NCBI GenBank assembly: GCA_910575445.1
Contig: CAJTFW010000004.1
Coordinates: 124,001-188,000, forward strand
DNA length: 64,000 bases
From: Lachnospiraceae bacterium
GTDB taxonomy: Bacteria; Bacillota; Clostridia; Lachnospirales; Lachnospiraceae
Reading direction: 5' to 3'
The position numbers were made by a program, and so were the translations under genes. Below, in pieces: positions 26,035-33,771 of this stretch (positions are counted from its first letter, which is position 1; each line of letters opens with the position of its first letter). A model generated the notes under the pieces. The model worked only from the letters and a program-made list of their open reading frames with translations. It ran no database searches and had not been told where the DNA came from.

Positions 26035-26958
26035 TTGAAACAATATAATACGAATCAATCTTCAAAATCTAACCTTTTGTCCAGTTTTCTGTTACTGGGA
26101 ATCCTGGCCTGTGTGTTTACGATTATTGGAAGCCTCTACGCCTTTTATCGTCCATTCACTCCAGAAGACTTACGACAATCGGCCAGCCGTCTGTGTACAA
26201 ATATCGCCTCTTGTATTTCTTCACTCCAGGAATCCCTTCACCCGGAAGATTCTTCCGAGCAACTAGCAGCCGATGCATCTGATATACGTATTTTGCCTGA
26301 TGCAGACACTCCTGCTTCTAAGGATGCTTCCATCCCTTATCTTGAATCCACTGGCGAGCAGGGTGATATTTCTTCTTTCTCTTCTGATATTGAAGACAGT
26401 GAGACTTTGGAGACCATCTACACGGTTATGTTAGACACTGGCTGTGGTCCAATGCTCTACTATCATCAGGGGGACCTGCGTTGGGGCAATTATCTCTATG
26501 GCGGAGAAGACCCTATGAATAAATATGGCTGCGGCCCAACTGCGGTCTCCATGATTATCAACAGCTTCTCCGATACCCCTGTTACACCCACCACTTTAGC
26601 TGACTGGTCTACAGAAAATGGTGGTTATGCCTTACATAGCGGTTCTTACCATAGCCTAATCCCGGATGCCCTCACAGCTTATGGCTTTGATGTGGAAAGT
26701 GTGACGGATCGCTCCTATGAGCATGTATCTGACCTTCTCTCATCCGGTCATATCCTTGTCGCTTTGATGGGCAAAGGTTCTCTCACTAAAAATGGTCACT
26801 TTGTTCTCTTCACCAAACTTCTGGATAATGGGGAAGTCCGTATCGCTGACCCTGCTAACTACGAGAACTGTTCCAAAGACTGGGACTTAGAGCAACTTCT
26901 TTCCGAACTAAAAAAGGTCTATGACAACGGCGCTCCTCTCTGGTCCGTTACTCTCTGA
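26035..26958 (+). CDS. Membrane-anchored C39-like cysteine peptidase, sigma-28 controlled
   Basis: 307 residues with TTG start and AAGGAGA nine bases upstream. Residues 13-35 form one membrane anchor, so the rest is predicted to be outside. A Ser/Asp-rich linker runs to about 135. The Peptidase_C39_2 domain follows: YYHQGDLRWGNYLYG with the oxyanion Gln, KYGCGPTAVSMI with the catalytic Cys, NGHFVLFTKL with the His and IADPANYENC with the Asp. A perfect sigma-28 promoter lies upstream and a terminator downstream, so it is a single-gene member of the motility regulon. Possible roles are processing of exported flagellar or surface proteins; the target is not known. Confidence 0.8.
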   Translation: MKQYNTNQSSKSNLLSSFLLLGILACVFTIIGSLYAFYRPFTPEDLRQSASRLCTNIASCISSLQESLHPEDSSEQLAADASDIRILPDADTPASKDASIPYLESTGEQGDISSFSSDIEDSETLETIYTVMLDTGCGPMLYYHQGDLRWGNYLYGGEDPMNKYGCGPTAVSMIINSFSDTPVTPTTLADWSTENGGYALHSGSYHSLIPDALTAYGFDVESVTDRSYEHVSDLLSSGHILVALMGKGSLTKNGHFVLFTKLLDNGEVRIADPANYENCSKDWDLEQLLSELKKVYDNGAPLWSVTL

Positions 26959-26980
26959 TCTATCAGCTTCAGAACAAAAC

Positions 26981-27010
26981 AAGGCACCAGGAAAATCTTC
27001 CTGATGCCTT
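26981..27010. terminator. Bidirectional terminator between convergent genes
   Basis: Arms AAGGCACCAGGAA (26981-26993) and TTCCTGATGCCTT (26998-27010) pair with a single mismatch around a 4-nt loop, followed by ATTTTAT. It separates the rightward C39 peptidase gene from the leftward FliD-like gene. Confidence 0.8.
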
Positions 27011-27044
27011 ATTTTATCATGTTCTTGTTGCTTCTATACCATTT

Positions 27045-27962
27045 CTACGCAATCGTATTTAACAACATTCCTACTGCGTAGTAGTTCGTCAGGTTATAAG
27101 CCCCTCCCCTTGCGAAGTTCGCAAAAGAAGTAAACGAATCCGGCAAAGATGCACTGTCTAGTGCGGAAGTATTCTTCTTCGGCTTGCGCGCACTATACTT
27201 TTCTGTCTCCTCTGTACTAGCTGCTTCTTCTTTTCCCACAATCTTATCAACTGGAGAATCCAGTACATTGGTCGCCTTAGTACCTACACGCTCAGCCATG
27301 CCATACTGACCGCCGACTACTTCTTTCACCAAGCCATAGCCTTCTTCGATAGCTTTTGTAAGTTTTGTCTTATCCACTTGCAGGTTGCCATTCGTATCAC
27401 GACTTAGACCAATCGTCTGCAGAGCCTTATCTGTTGTCAGCCCACGCTGAAAAGCAGCCAAATCTCTCGAAGCCGAAGAAGCTGCTCCGGTATTGTTCTT
27501 TAAGAAAGAAACTGTATTGTTGTACTGCTTTGCAAAGTTTTCAACTGCAGATACAATATCACCTGCTGCCTTCTCCACCGCTGCCTGTGCTTCCTTTATC
27601 TGCTCCTCATTGCCACCCTGCGCTGCTTTCTCAGCTGCCATCAACGCCTTTTCATACTTTTCGAACACATTGCCTTCTTTGCTGGTCTGTAGCGCTGCTG
27701 ATGCTGATTCTAAATCTGTAAGTGCCAGCTGATAGTTCCTCAGATACCCAGAAGTCGAAGATACTGTCTTATTAGAACTACTCGTACTGCTAGTGCTGCT
27801 GTTACTACTATTCACACTACTGGTAGAGTCCAGCTTATCTTTCATCTCTTCTGCTTTGTTATTGGAGCTATTTACCCAAGACTCATAGTCCAGATTGCTG
27901 TTATAGCCAGAATTATATCCATAACCATAACTGCCTACGCCACCGATTCCACTCATTGCCAT
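27045..27962 (-). CDS. Short FliD-like secreted flagellar protein
   Basis: About 305 residues. Start chosen at ATG 27962, which has AAAGGAG seven bases upstream; the longer frame to 27983 includes that site. The N-terminus is Gly/Tyr- and Ser/Thr-rich (SYGYGYNSGY, SSTSSTSSSN). About 120-240 resembles the C-terminal FliD domain: VENFAKQYNNTVSFLKN, LQTIGLSRDTNGNLQVD, KLTKAIEEGYGLVK. No signal peptide is seen, as expected for export by the flagellar apparatus. It may be a minor cap-like or assembly protein. A weak sigma-28-like site lies upstream. The assignment is by pattern, not by full-length match. Confidence 0.6.
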   Translation of the reverse strand: MAMSGIGGVGSYGYGYNSGYNSNLDYESWVNSSNNKAEEMKDKLDSTSSVNSSNSSTSSTSSSNKTVSSTSGYLRNYQLALTDLESASAALQTSKEGNVFEKYEKALMAAEKAAQGGNEEQIKEAQAAVEKAAGDIVSAVENFAKQYNNTVSFLKNNTGAASSASRDLAAFQRGLTTDKALQTIGLSRDTNGNLQVDKTKLTKAIEEGYGLVKEVVGGQYGMAERVGTKATNVLDSPVDKIVGKEEAASTEETEKYSARKPKKNTSALDSASLPDSFTSFANFARGGAYNLTNYYAVGMLLNTIA

Positions 27963-28092
27963 AATTTTTCTCCTTTCCGGCATTATGATACCTATATTTT
28001 GTGAGACTTATATATTGCCTCGCTCTGTTGTAAAAGGATTTCTCCTGATGCAACCATATATCATTTTACATAGATAGCTCTTCTATAATACT

Positions 28093-28119
28093 ATATCGTC
28101 CTTCCTCTGCAAAATATAA
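28093..28119 (-). promoter_or_regulatory. Possible sigma-28 promoter for the FliD-like gene
   Basis: Leftward GACGATAT (28093-28100, 7 of 8 bases of the consensus -10) with TTAT 15 nt upstream (28116-28119), a poor -35. It is in the 190-nt gap before the gene, where a motility promoter is expected. Confidence 0.35.
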
Positions 28120-28152
28120 GCACATTTTACCAAAATTAAGAAAGTCTCTCAC

Positions 28153-29232
28153 TTAAGTCAATGCTTTTAGTCTTCCTGCTGCCGGCACATATCCCTCTTT
28201 TAAAGACATCTGATAATATTTCACCGCCAGCTTTTTCTGCCCGGACACCTCATACCAGGTACCCAGATTATAGGCCGCCTTAAAAGACCCTGTCCCCATC
28301 ACACTTCCTGCTTTGGGTCTTTCACCAAGCTCTAGGCACCGAAGATAACAGCGCTCAATATTTGGAAGCAGTGCAATATATTTTTCCACATTAGAGAGTA
28401 CCCGCTTCATATAGAAAATACCACATACAAAATAAAAATCCGGCCAGTCGTAGAGATTTTCTTCCTCTTGCTCGATAATCTTTGCTGCCATATCCAAATC
28501 TTCTTCTCTTCCAAGGTCCAAAAGCGTGTACAGATACAGCACAATCCCCTGTCCGCGATATGCTTCTTTTGGCTTTACATACTGATAAAAATTCTGAAAA
28601 TATGGCAGACTTTCCTGATATCTTTTGAGATTGCGAAGTGTGGAAGCTAACTGAAACTGATAATATCCGTCCTGGGGTTCTTCCTCCACTGCAAGTCTTA
28701 GATAAGGAAGATTACGCTCCCCTTTATCCATATACAGATAGCCGTCATGGTCGACTTCCATCGGAAGCAGCATACAAGGATAATTTCCCGCCGGCTGCTC
28801 ATGAATCCGTCCAATATAGCGCACATTTCCCGGAAGCAGACGTGGCAGTATCGAGGTACTGACACTGATTCCCTCTTCATCTTTGTAGGAATCATATCTT
28901 AATATCCCTCCAAGCCATTTTCCTTGCTGGCTTAGAATCGCATCCTCCAAAGTCTCCCTGCTTATCGGCCTGATATATTCATCTGCATCTAGCACCAGAT
29001 TCCAGTCTCCGTCCGAGTGTTCCAGCGCAAAATTACGGGCGGCTGAGAAATCATCCACCCAGGAAAACTTCAGAACCGCCGCCCCCATCTCTTCTGCAAT
29101 CTTAACAGTCTCATCCTCAGAACCAGTATCCACCACTATCATCCGGTCCACTAAAGGCTTTGCAGCCTCTAAACATCGTCTAAGAGAACGCTCTTCATTT
29201 TTGACAATCATTACCAGGTTAATCTTCATCAT
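28153..29232 (-). CDS. GT2 glycosyltransferase with TPR-like tail
   Basis: A 359-residue protein with a GT-A domain at residues 1 to about 150 (INLVMIVKNEERSLRRCLEA, MIVVDTGSEDETV, WNLVLDADEYI with the DxD motif). A helical tail follows with paired helices typical of tetratricopeptide repeats (YYQFQLASTLRNLKRYQES; GTWYEVSGQKKLAVKYYQMS). This SunS-like architecture is known in glycosyltransferases that modify proteins and peptides. Its start overlaps the PilZ gene stop (ATGATGA), so translation is coupled. Lying among flagellar genes, flagellin or another exported flagellar protein is a good candidate acceptor; this is inference. Confidence 0.8.
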   Translation of the reverse strand: MMKINLVMIVKNEERSLRRCLEAAKPLVDRMIVVDTGSEDETVKIAEEMGAAVLKFSWVDDFSAARNFALEHSDGDWNLVLDADEYIRPISRETLEDAILSQQGKWLGGILRYDSYKDEEGISVSTSILPRLLPGNVRYIGRIHEQPAGNYPCMLLPMEVDHDGYLYMDKGERNLPYLRLAVEEEPQDGYYQFQLASTLRNLKRYQESLPYFQNFYQYVKPKEAYRGQGIVLYLYTLLDLGREEDLDMAAKIIEQEEENLYDWPDFYFVCGIFYMKRVLSNVEKYIALLPNIERCYLRCLELGERPKAGSVMGTGSFKAAYNLGTWYEVSGQKKLAVKYYQMSLKEGYVPAAGRLKALT

Positions 29233-29867
29233 AGTTCTTCTTCCTCAGAAGGCTGCTTCTCCAACTGCATCTCAATCTGTCTGTTATAGACAAAGTTGCG
29301 AATATCCGACTCCAGACTGCGGGAGAGATTGACAAACTGACATCCATATCCAAAGCCATTCTGTGTCAGGTTGTGAATCCGAAGTACCTTTGCCCGAATG
29401 GTATTCGGCTCTGTCCGAAAATTGTGTCTAAATATAAACTCCTGCTTCTGAAACAATCTCTGTCCAGTTACAAAATATAAGCCACCTGCGCTGATATTCT
29501 GAATACTTCCTGGAAAATAAATCCCGGTATCTGACTGAAATTCTGTTGTAATATGTACTTTTACACGCAAATCCTTCTGTCTCTGGAAAACTTCATATAC
29601 TTTAAGTATGACACAATCCGCCATCCAGGGCTCTGTAAAACGGGTAATCTGTTGATTCTGCTTTAACAGCACCTCACACAGACACCGCATAAGTCCCTGC
29701 TGTCCATCGTAAAAGTCTACCAGTGTCTTAAGTCTTGCACTTCGAAGCTTACTGCTGGTAAAATAAAGCCTTATCGGCTTATCAGCTACCTCCTCTACTC
29801 TGGCCCTAGACAGTGGCTTCTTGTCTGAGCCATAGACCAGGCAAGTGTCACAATCCTTAAATTTCAT
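29229..29867 (-). CDS. PilZ-domain protein (probable c-di-GMP effector)
   Basis: 212 residues: an N-terminal domain (RLYFTSSKLRSARLKTLVDF, DCVILKVYEV) followed by a PilZ domain from about 115. The second signature NISAGGLYF (N/DxSxxG) is intact. The first, normally RxxxR, reads RQKDLR, so one of the arginines is displaced or replaced by Gln. The N-terminal plus PilZ layout resembles YcgR/DgrA flagellar brakes. It is translationally coupled with the downstream glycosyltransferase. AAAAGGGG precedes the ATG. Binding of c-di-GMP is probable, but the altered first motif could weaken it. Confidence 0.78.
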   Translation of the reverse strand: MKFKDCDTCLVYGSDKKPLSRARVEEVADKPIRLYFTSSKLRSARLKTLVDFYDGQQGLMRCLCEVLLKQNQQITRFTEPWMADCVILKVYEVFQRQKDLRVKVHITTEFQSDTGIYFPGSIQNISAGGLYFVTGQRLFQKQEFIFRHNFRTEPNTIRAKVLRIHNLTQNGFGYGCQFVNLSRSLESDIRNFVYNRQIEMQLEKQPSEEEEL

Positions 29868-29924
29868 GATGTATCCCCCTTTTCCTTGTTGCTGTATATA
29901 GGTAGACTCTGCGCTTTATCAGGC

Positions 29925-30839
29925 TTACAGGTCCATAGAGCCAACCTGACTGCTGGAATTCATCAGCATCTGCATCCTTAGAATCTCCATCAGATTGTAA
30001 AAACTTTCTTTGCTCATTGTAACAGTCTCTTCATCACTGTCTTGTACTGCAGAGCCAAATAACATCCCAAGCATACTGGTCGAGGAACCATAGACGGACG
30101 ACATCCCAAAAGAACTTCCAAGTCCTGTTGTCGTTGCCCCATAACCACCGCTAAGACCAGCAAGCGCTGATGTTCCATACCCTGACAGTGCGGAAGAACC
30201 ATAAAGCCCGCTTATCCCCGTCAGTGCCGACATACCAAGAGTTCCAAGAGAGGAACCATAGAGACCAGAAAGCTCTGTCGCAGAGGTATAGCTTCCATTT
30301 TTTACCATCTTTCCAGAACTTAAATCTGCGCTGCCCATATAAGACATCACTTTCTTTACATAGTTCTGTGTCTCTGCATAAGGAGGTATCCCGCCATATT
30401 TTTGCACACTGCCAGGCCCTGCATTGTAGGCTGCCAAAGTAAGACTAATATCTCCATTGTATTTTTCCAGATTGCTCTTTAGATATTTCGTGCCACCCAT
30501 AATATTTTGTCTGGCATCAAAAGGGTCGCTGACTCCTAGAGAGCTCGCTGTTCCAGGCATCAGCTGCATCACGCCCATTGCACCTGCATGAGAGACTGCA
30601 TTCGGGTTAAAGTTCGACTCAGCCTTTGCCACTGCTTTAATCAAATCCACGGGAACTCCATAAGTAGCTGCTGCCTCCTCAAAGATCGAATCCATGCTGA
30701 CCTCGCTACTTTGCTGCACTGCCTCCTCAAAAGCTGCCGCAAAGCTGCTGCCTGGCGTCTCTTCCTCCTGATATTTCTGTCGGTTACTGAGCCACTCCTG
30801 CTCAGATATCAGACTGGCTGCGGATGTAATTCCTTCCAT
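29925..30839 (-). CDS. SLT-type lytic transglycosylase with Gly/Ser/Tyr-rich tail
   Basis: 304 residues. About 45-170 is a soluble lytic transglycosylase domain: [20 protein letters not shown] with the catalytic Glu, [26 protein letters not shown]-like motif and [16 protein letters not shown]. It cleaves peptidoglycan glycan strands, as needed to let the rod or hook cross the wall. No signal peptide is visible, so export by the flagellar apparatus is likely. About 180-270 is a degenerate repeat of [14 protein letters not shown] units and ends in a helix. GGGAG precedes the start. It lies between the FlhX-like and PilZ genes in the same direction. Confidence 0.8.
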   Translation of the reverse strand: MEGITSAASLISEQEWLSNRQKYQEEETPGSSFAAAFEEAVQQSSEVSMDSIFEEAAATYGVPVDLIKAVAKAESNFNPNAVSHAGAMGVMQLMPGTASSLGVSDPFDARQNIMGGTKYLKSNLEKYNGDISLTLAAYNAGPGSVQKYGGIPPYAETQNYVKKVMSYMGSADLSSGKMVKNGSYTSATELSGLYGSSLGTLGMSALTGISGLYGSSALSGYGTSALAGLSGGYGATTTGLGSSFGMSSVYGSSTSMLGMLFGSAVQDSDEETVTMSKESFYNLMEILRMQMLMNSSSQVGSMDL

Positions 30840-30857
30840 ATAAACATATACTCCCTT

Positions 30858-31214
30858 CTATTCCATATTCCGAAGAGACTGTTCTTCCTCTGCTGCCACA
30901 GGCTCTTCCTCTTCTTGCAAATTTTTATCTTCTGTTTCTTCTTTGTCTGGCACATACCCCAAAAAATAGAGATAGATATCCACAATTGCCTGGTATAACT
31001 CCTGCGGAATCTCTGCTCCTAGCTGAAGCTGTGTCAGAAGTGTCGCTAAAGAATCATCTTCATATACCGGAACTCCTGCTTCCATGGCAGTCTCCGTAAT
31101 CCGTTCTGCTAAATATCCCATCCCGGAAGCAACAATCACTGGCGCTCCGTTCTTATCCGGGTTATATTTTAGCGCCACGGCTTTTTGCCGTATCAATTCC
31201 TCAAATTCTGACAT
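30858..31214 (-). CDS. FlhB C-terminal-domain homologue (FlhX/YlqH-like)
   Basis: About 118 residues starting at ATG 31214 (AAGGAG 11 bases upstream, inside the end of the previous gene). It has ALKYNPDKNGAPVIVASG, matching the FlhB cytoplasmic domain after its autocleavage site, but has no membrane region and no NPTH. Such free-standing FlhB-C proteins (YlqH in Bacillus, FlhX) can replace the FlhB C-domain in export specificity. The C-terminal 30 residues are acidic (EEEEPVAAEEE). Overlap with the upstream gene matches the ylqG-ylqH pair of Bacillus. The longer frame to 31313 lacks a ribosome-binding site and overlaps too far. Confidence 0.8.
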   Translation of the reverse strand: MSEFEELIRQKAVALKYNPDKNGAPVIVASGMGYLAERITETAMEAGVPVYEDDSLATLLTQLQLGAEIPQELYQAIVDIYLYFLGYVPDKEETEDKNLQEEEEPVAAEEEQSLRNME

Positions 31215-32634
31215 TAATTGTATTCTCCTTCGCCCGTATTTCTGGAAATACCTCGTCAATCTTTCTGTCACGAACACGCCCATATACTGCACACTGGCTA
31301 AGGCGAATCCCATTTTTCTTTAGAATGGAAGATACATCTGTCTGAATCTTCTTATCTTGCTTGGCTAAGAAAGTCGGGACAAAAAGCTGCATCTTAGACT
31401 CATGGTCCTGAAGTGTCATTACAAGTTCAAATTTCCCAAGACTTTGTATATCAAATTTTAAAAATAATTTTACTTTTCTGCCGCCATCGCTGCCATGCTT
31501 GGCATCGGGGTCCACCCACATCTCCGAGACAACATTATTGTCCTCAAACTGGAATGGAAGAATAAAATGCAGAAGCGGCATATAGACGCTCTCATTAACT
31601 AACATTCCATTCATAATCGTATAGAACTGCTGTACATTTTCAAGGCCAGCCTCACCATTGGCGCCTCTTAAGAGAAGTTTGGCTAACCCATCGGCAAAAT
31701 CTGACATCATCGATTTTGTAGCAGACATATCCGGCTCTAAAAGCTTCTGAAGGCTTGCCTGCAAATCGCCTTTAAACAGTCTGGCAAACTCCTGGTTATC
31801 CGCCATACGGTCAAAAAGCTTCATCAGTCTGTCTGTACTGCCTTCCTGATAGCGCACTGCATTGAAAATCAGAAGCATTGTGGCATCTCTAACCGCCCCA
31901 TAGTCATGTGTATGTGAGATATAATTTGCCAAAAAAGGAATCAGCCTGCCATTAAGCTGTGCTGCATTGGCCTGTGTATTACCGTTGGCAGCCTGGAAAT
32001 CCATCCCCCCGGCAAGTTGACGAAACTCCTCCCGGTAAGGACGAAGCAAAAGTTGTTCAATATCTTTAGTCAGAGAATCCATCTGCTGCAAAAGATGTGT
32101 CCCAGAGGAAAAATTATTATATCCTTTCAGGAAAGCCATCACCGCATCCTTTAGTCCCTCTGAATTCGTCTGTGACAATACTGAGCGAAGCTGCGCAAAA
32201 AAATCTCCGGTAAACCTTGCCTGCAATTCCTGCTGCCCCTGCATAAACTTCATAAGTTCTTCGGGGGAATCCATCTTAAGCGTCATCAAAAACTGGTCAA
32301 CTAAAGCCCCAATCTCTGCATGCCCGGCTTCCACCATCCCGGATATATCTGTAAACAACAGCTGTCCAAGTGCACCGGCTAATCCGCTGTTCTCTCCAAG
32401 GCTCTTAATAAACGCCCCGTAGTTACTCTCAAAATTAATCCCGCTAAACAGGTCATTTTGTGCTGAGTTTTCCGCTTGTTGTCCATCTCTTCCGTCTGCC
32501 CGCACTACCCGGGTAGGGTCCACTGGATTCCGAATCGCCGGATTCTCTGCGTTATGTTTGGGGTCAAGTGGATTCTGCACATTCCGATTATCCGTATTCA
32601 CATTTGGAGTCGTTACCTGTAAAATATTGGCCAT
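31201..32634 (-). CDS. YlqG/FliK-like protein upstream of the FlhX gene
   Basis: 477 residues, no signal peptide. A Pro/Asn-rich start (RNPVDPTRVV), a long helical middle, and a C-terminal domain with SLGKFELVMTLQDHESKMQL and FVPTFLAKQDKKIQTDVSSI, which resembles the FliK hook-length-control core (LGxxxVxxxLxxxxxxV). Its position directly before an FlhB-C homologue, with a 14-bp overlap, is that of ylqG in Bacillus. It is probably an exported or export-switch partner. The function is not established. A sigma-28-like site lies upstream. Confidence 0.6.
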   Translation of the reverse strand: MANILQVTTPNVNTDNRNVQNPLDPKHNAENPAIRNPVDPTRVVRADGRDGQQAENSAQNDLFSGINFESNYGAFIKSLGENSGLAGALGQLLFTDISGMVEAGHAEIGALVDQFLMTLKMDSPEELMKFMQGQQELQARFTGDFFAQLRSVLSQTNSEGLKDAVMAFLKGYNNFSSGTHLLQQMDSLTKDIEQLLLRPYREEFRQLAGGMDFQAANGNTQANAAQLNGRLIPFLANYISHTHDYGAVRDATMLLIFNAVRYQEGSTDRLMKLFDRMADNQEFARLFKGDLQASLQKLLEPDMSATKSMMSDFADGLAKLLLRGANGEAGLENVQQFYTIMNGMLVNESVYMPLLHFILPFQFEDNNVVSEMWVDPDAKHGSDGGRKVKLFLKFDIQSLGKFELVMTLQDHESKMQLFVPTFLAKQDKKIQTDVSSILKKNGIRLSQCAVYGRVRDRKIDEVFPEIRAKENTINVRI

Positions 32635-32683
32635 ACACCCTCCCGTTTATCTCTGTCTGCATATTTTATACACTATCGTTAAT

Positions 32684-32710
32684 ATATCGACGTATTTTAG
32701 ATTAATATTA
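32684..32710 (-). promoter_or_regulatory. Sigma-28-like promoter for the YlqG-FlhX-transglycosylase operon
   Basis: Leftward TAAT (32707-32710), 15 nt, GTCGATAT (32684-32691): three of four -35 bases and seven of eight -10 bases match. It faces away from the flgM promoter in the same 264-nt gap. Confidence 0.5.
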
Positions 32711-32806
32711 ACACTTTTTATGCTTTGTTTCAAGTACAGGGAAGGAATACCTGTGGAAATTTATTCCCTACTCTTTTATTATTTTACACAAAATAATCAT
32801 CACCCC

Positions 32807-32833
32807 TTATGATTTTAAGGGAAATGCCGATAA
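32807..32833 (+). promoter_or_regulatory. Sigma-28 promoter of the flgM operon
   Basis: GCCGATAA (32826-32833) is an exact sigma-28 -10. The bases 15 nt upstream, TTAT (32807-32810), are a weak -35. It lies 66 nt before the flgM start codon, where autoregulation by sigma-28 is expected. Confidence 0.6.
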
Positions 32834-32898
32834 TATGTATAAGATTATATATTGGGTTAGATAGCAGCTATTATGTATACCACAGAAAGGAGGCTGTT

Positions 32899-33210
32899 AT
32901 GAACATTAAATTTGAGACATTAAGACCCACCTATCGCACACCCGTTTCGGCGCCCCGCAAAAAGCATGCGCCAGCTTCTAGTCAAGCAAAAGAAAGCTAT
33001 GGAAATTACGATACGGTGACCATTAACGGACCGCAGACCAACCAGAACACTGAAGTTAGCTTTGCCCGTGCTCTGGCTCGTACAGCTGCCTCCCAGATAC
33101 CAGAAGGCGCAAGTCCTGAAAGGGTACAGGAGTTAAAGTCCCAGATAGCAGCCGGCACCTATCGCCCGGACGCACAGCAGATTGCCAGCAGTATGCTTGG
33201 CCTTTTATAA
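32899..33210 (+). CDS. flgM: Anti-sigma-28 factor FlgM
   Basis: 103 residues, ATG at 32899 with AAAGGAGG five bases before. The N-terminus is disordered and basic (SAPRKKHAPASSQ). The C-terminal half has the FlgM sigma-binding pattern: VSFARALARTAASQIPEG, SPERVQELKSQIAAGTYRPD, QQIASSMLGLL. It holds sigma-28 until the hook is complete and is then exported. It is the first gene of flgM-flgN-flgK-flgL-yviE-fliW-csrA and has its own sigma-28-type promoter. The open frame extends upstream to 32809, but those codons overlap the promoter. Confidence 0.88.
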   Translation: MNIKFETLRPTYRTPVSAPRKKHAPASSQAKESYGNYDTVTINGPQTNQNTEVSFARALARTAASQIPEGASPERVQELKSQIAAGTYRPDAQQIASSMLGLL

Positions 33211-33234
33211 AAGAAGGGAGACTATTTACCATCT

Positions 33235-33711
33235 ATGAGCCTGAGAACACAGGAACCACTAGAACAGTATGTCACGATTATTCAGGATTTAGCGGCTGTT
33301 GTCCAGCAGATTGCTATAATAGAAGAGACAAAGGCAGAGATTGCCGCGAACCGTCTCCATCAAAAGCTTGATAGCTGTATTCAAAAGGAACAGGCCCTAA
33401 TCCTGAAGCTGCGCGGCTTAGAACAACACCGCATCAAATCTCAGGAAGCGATTGGTTTTGGAACGCTGACGCTTAAGCAAATCAAAGAGAGCGCTTCATC
33501 CGAACAGCTTTTGACCCTCTCTCCTGCTTTTGAGGCATTAGAGACGCAGCTTAAAAGGCTTGAACATGCCCGTCAAGCCGCAGAACAGATGATTTCTGTG
33601 CGGATTCACGAGATGGAAGTCTTCGCACAAAGGGGCCAATCCTATGACAACGGAGGCAAAGTAAGCTCCGCTGCCCCATCCCAGAACAAATTCCGCAGTA
33701 AATATGTGTAG
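33235..33711 (+). CDS. flgN: FlgN-family export chaperone
   Basis: 158 residues, predominantly long helices with heptad character (LRTQEPLEQYVTIIQDLAAV; QHRIKSQEAIGF). The size, coiled-coil content and position between flgM and flgK match FlgN, the chaperone for FlgK and FlgL. The last 20 residues are polar and probably unstructured. GGGAG is 14 nt before the ATG, slightly long. The sequence is not strongly conserved in this family, so the call rests mainly on position and fold. Confidence 0.75.
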   Translation: MSLRTQEPLEQYVTIIQDLAAVVQQIAIIEETKAEIAANRLHQKLDSCIQKEQALILKLRGLEQHRIKSQEAIGFGTLTLKQIKESASSEQLLTLSPAFEALETQLKRLEHARQAAEQMISVRIHEMEVFAQRGQSYDNGGKVSSAAPSQNKFRSKYV

Positions 33712-33771
33712 TTAGCTGCTGATTGACTGCGATTTCATAGAATTCTATATATAACATGGAGGAAAAAGATT

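Noticed and set aside
29771-29778. GCCGATAA on the minus strand
   Set aside because: It is inside the coding part of the PilZ gene and codes conserved residues; only TAGA is found at -35.
30858-31214. Possible truncated flhB pseudogene
   Set aside because: A full flhB exists and free-standing FlhB-C proteins are a known family with the same upstream neighbour; the gene has its own ribosome-binding site.
31215-31313. N-terminal extension of the FlhX-like gene
   Set aside because: It overlaps the YlqG-like gene by over 100 bp and has no ribosome-binding site, while AAGGAG serves the ATG at 31214.
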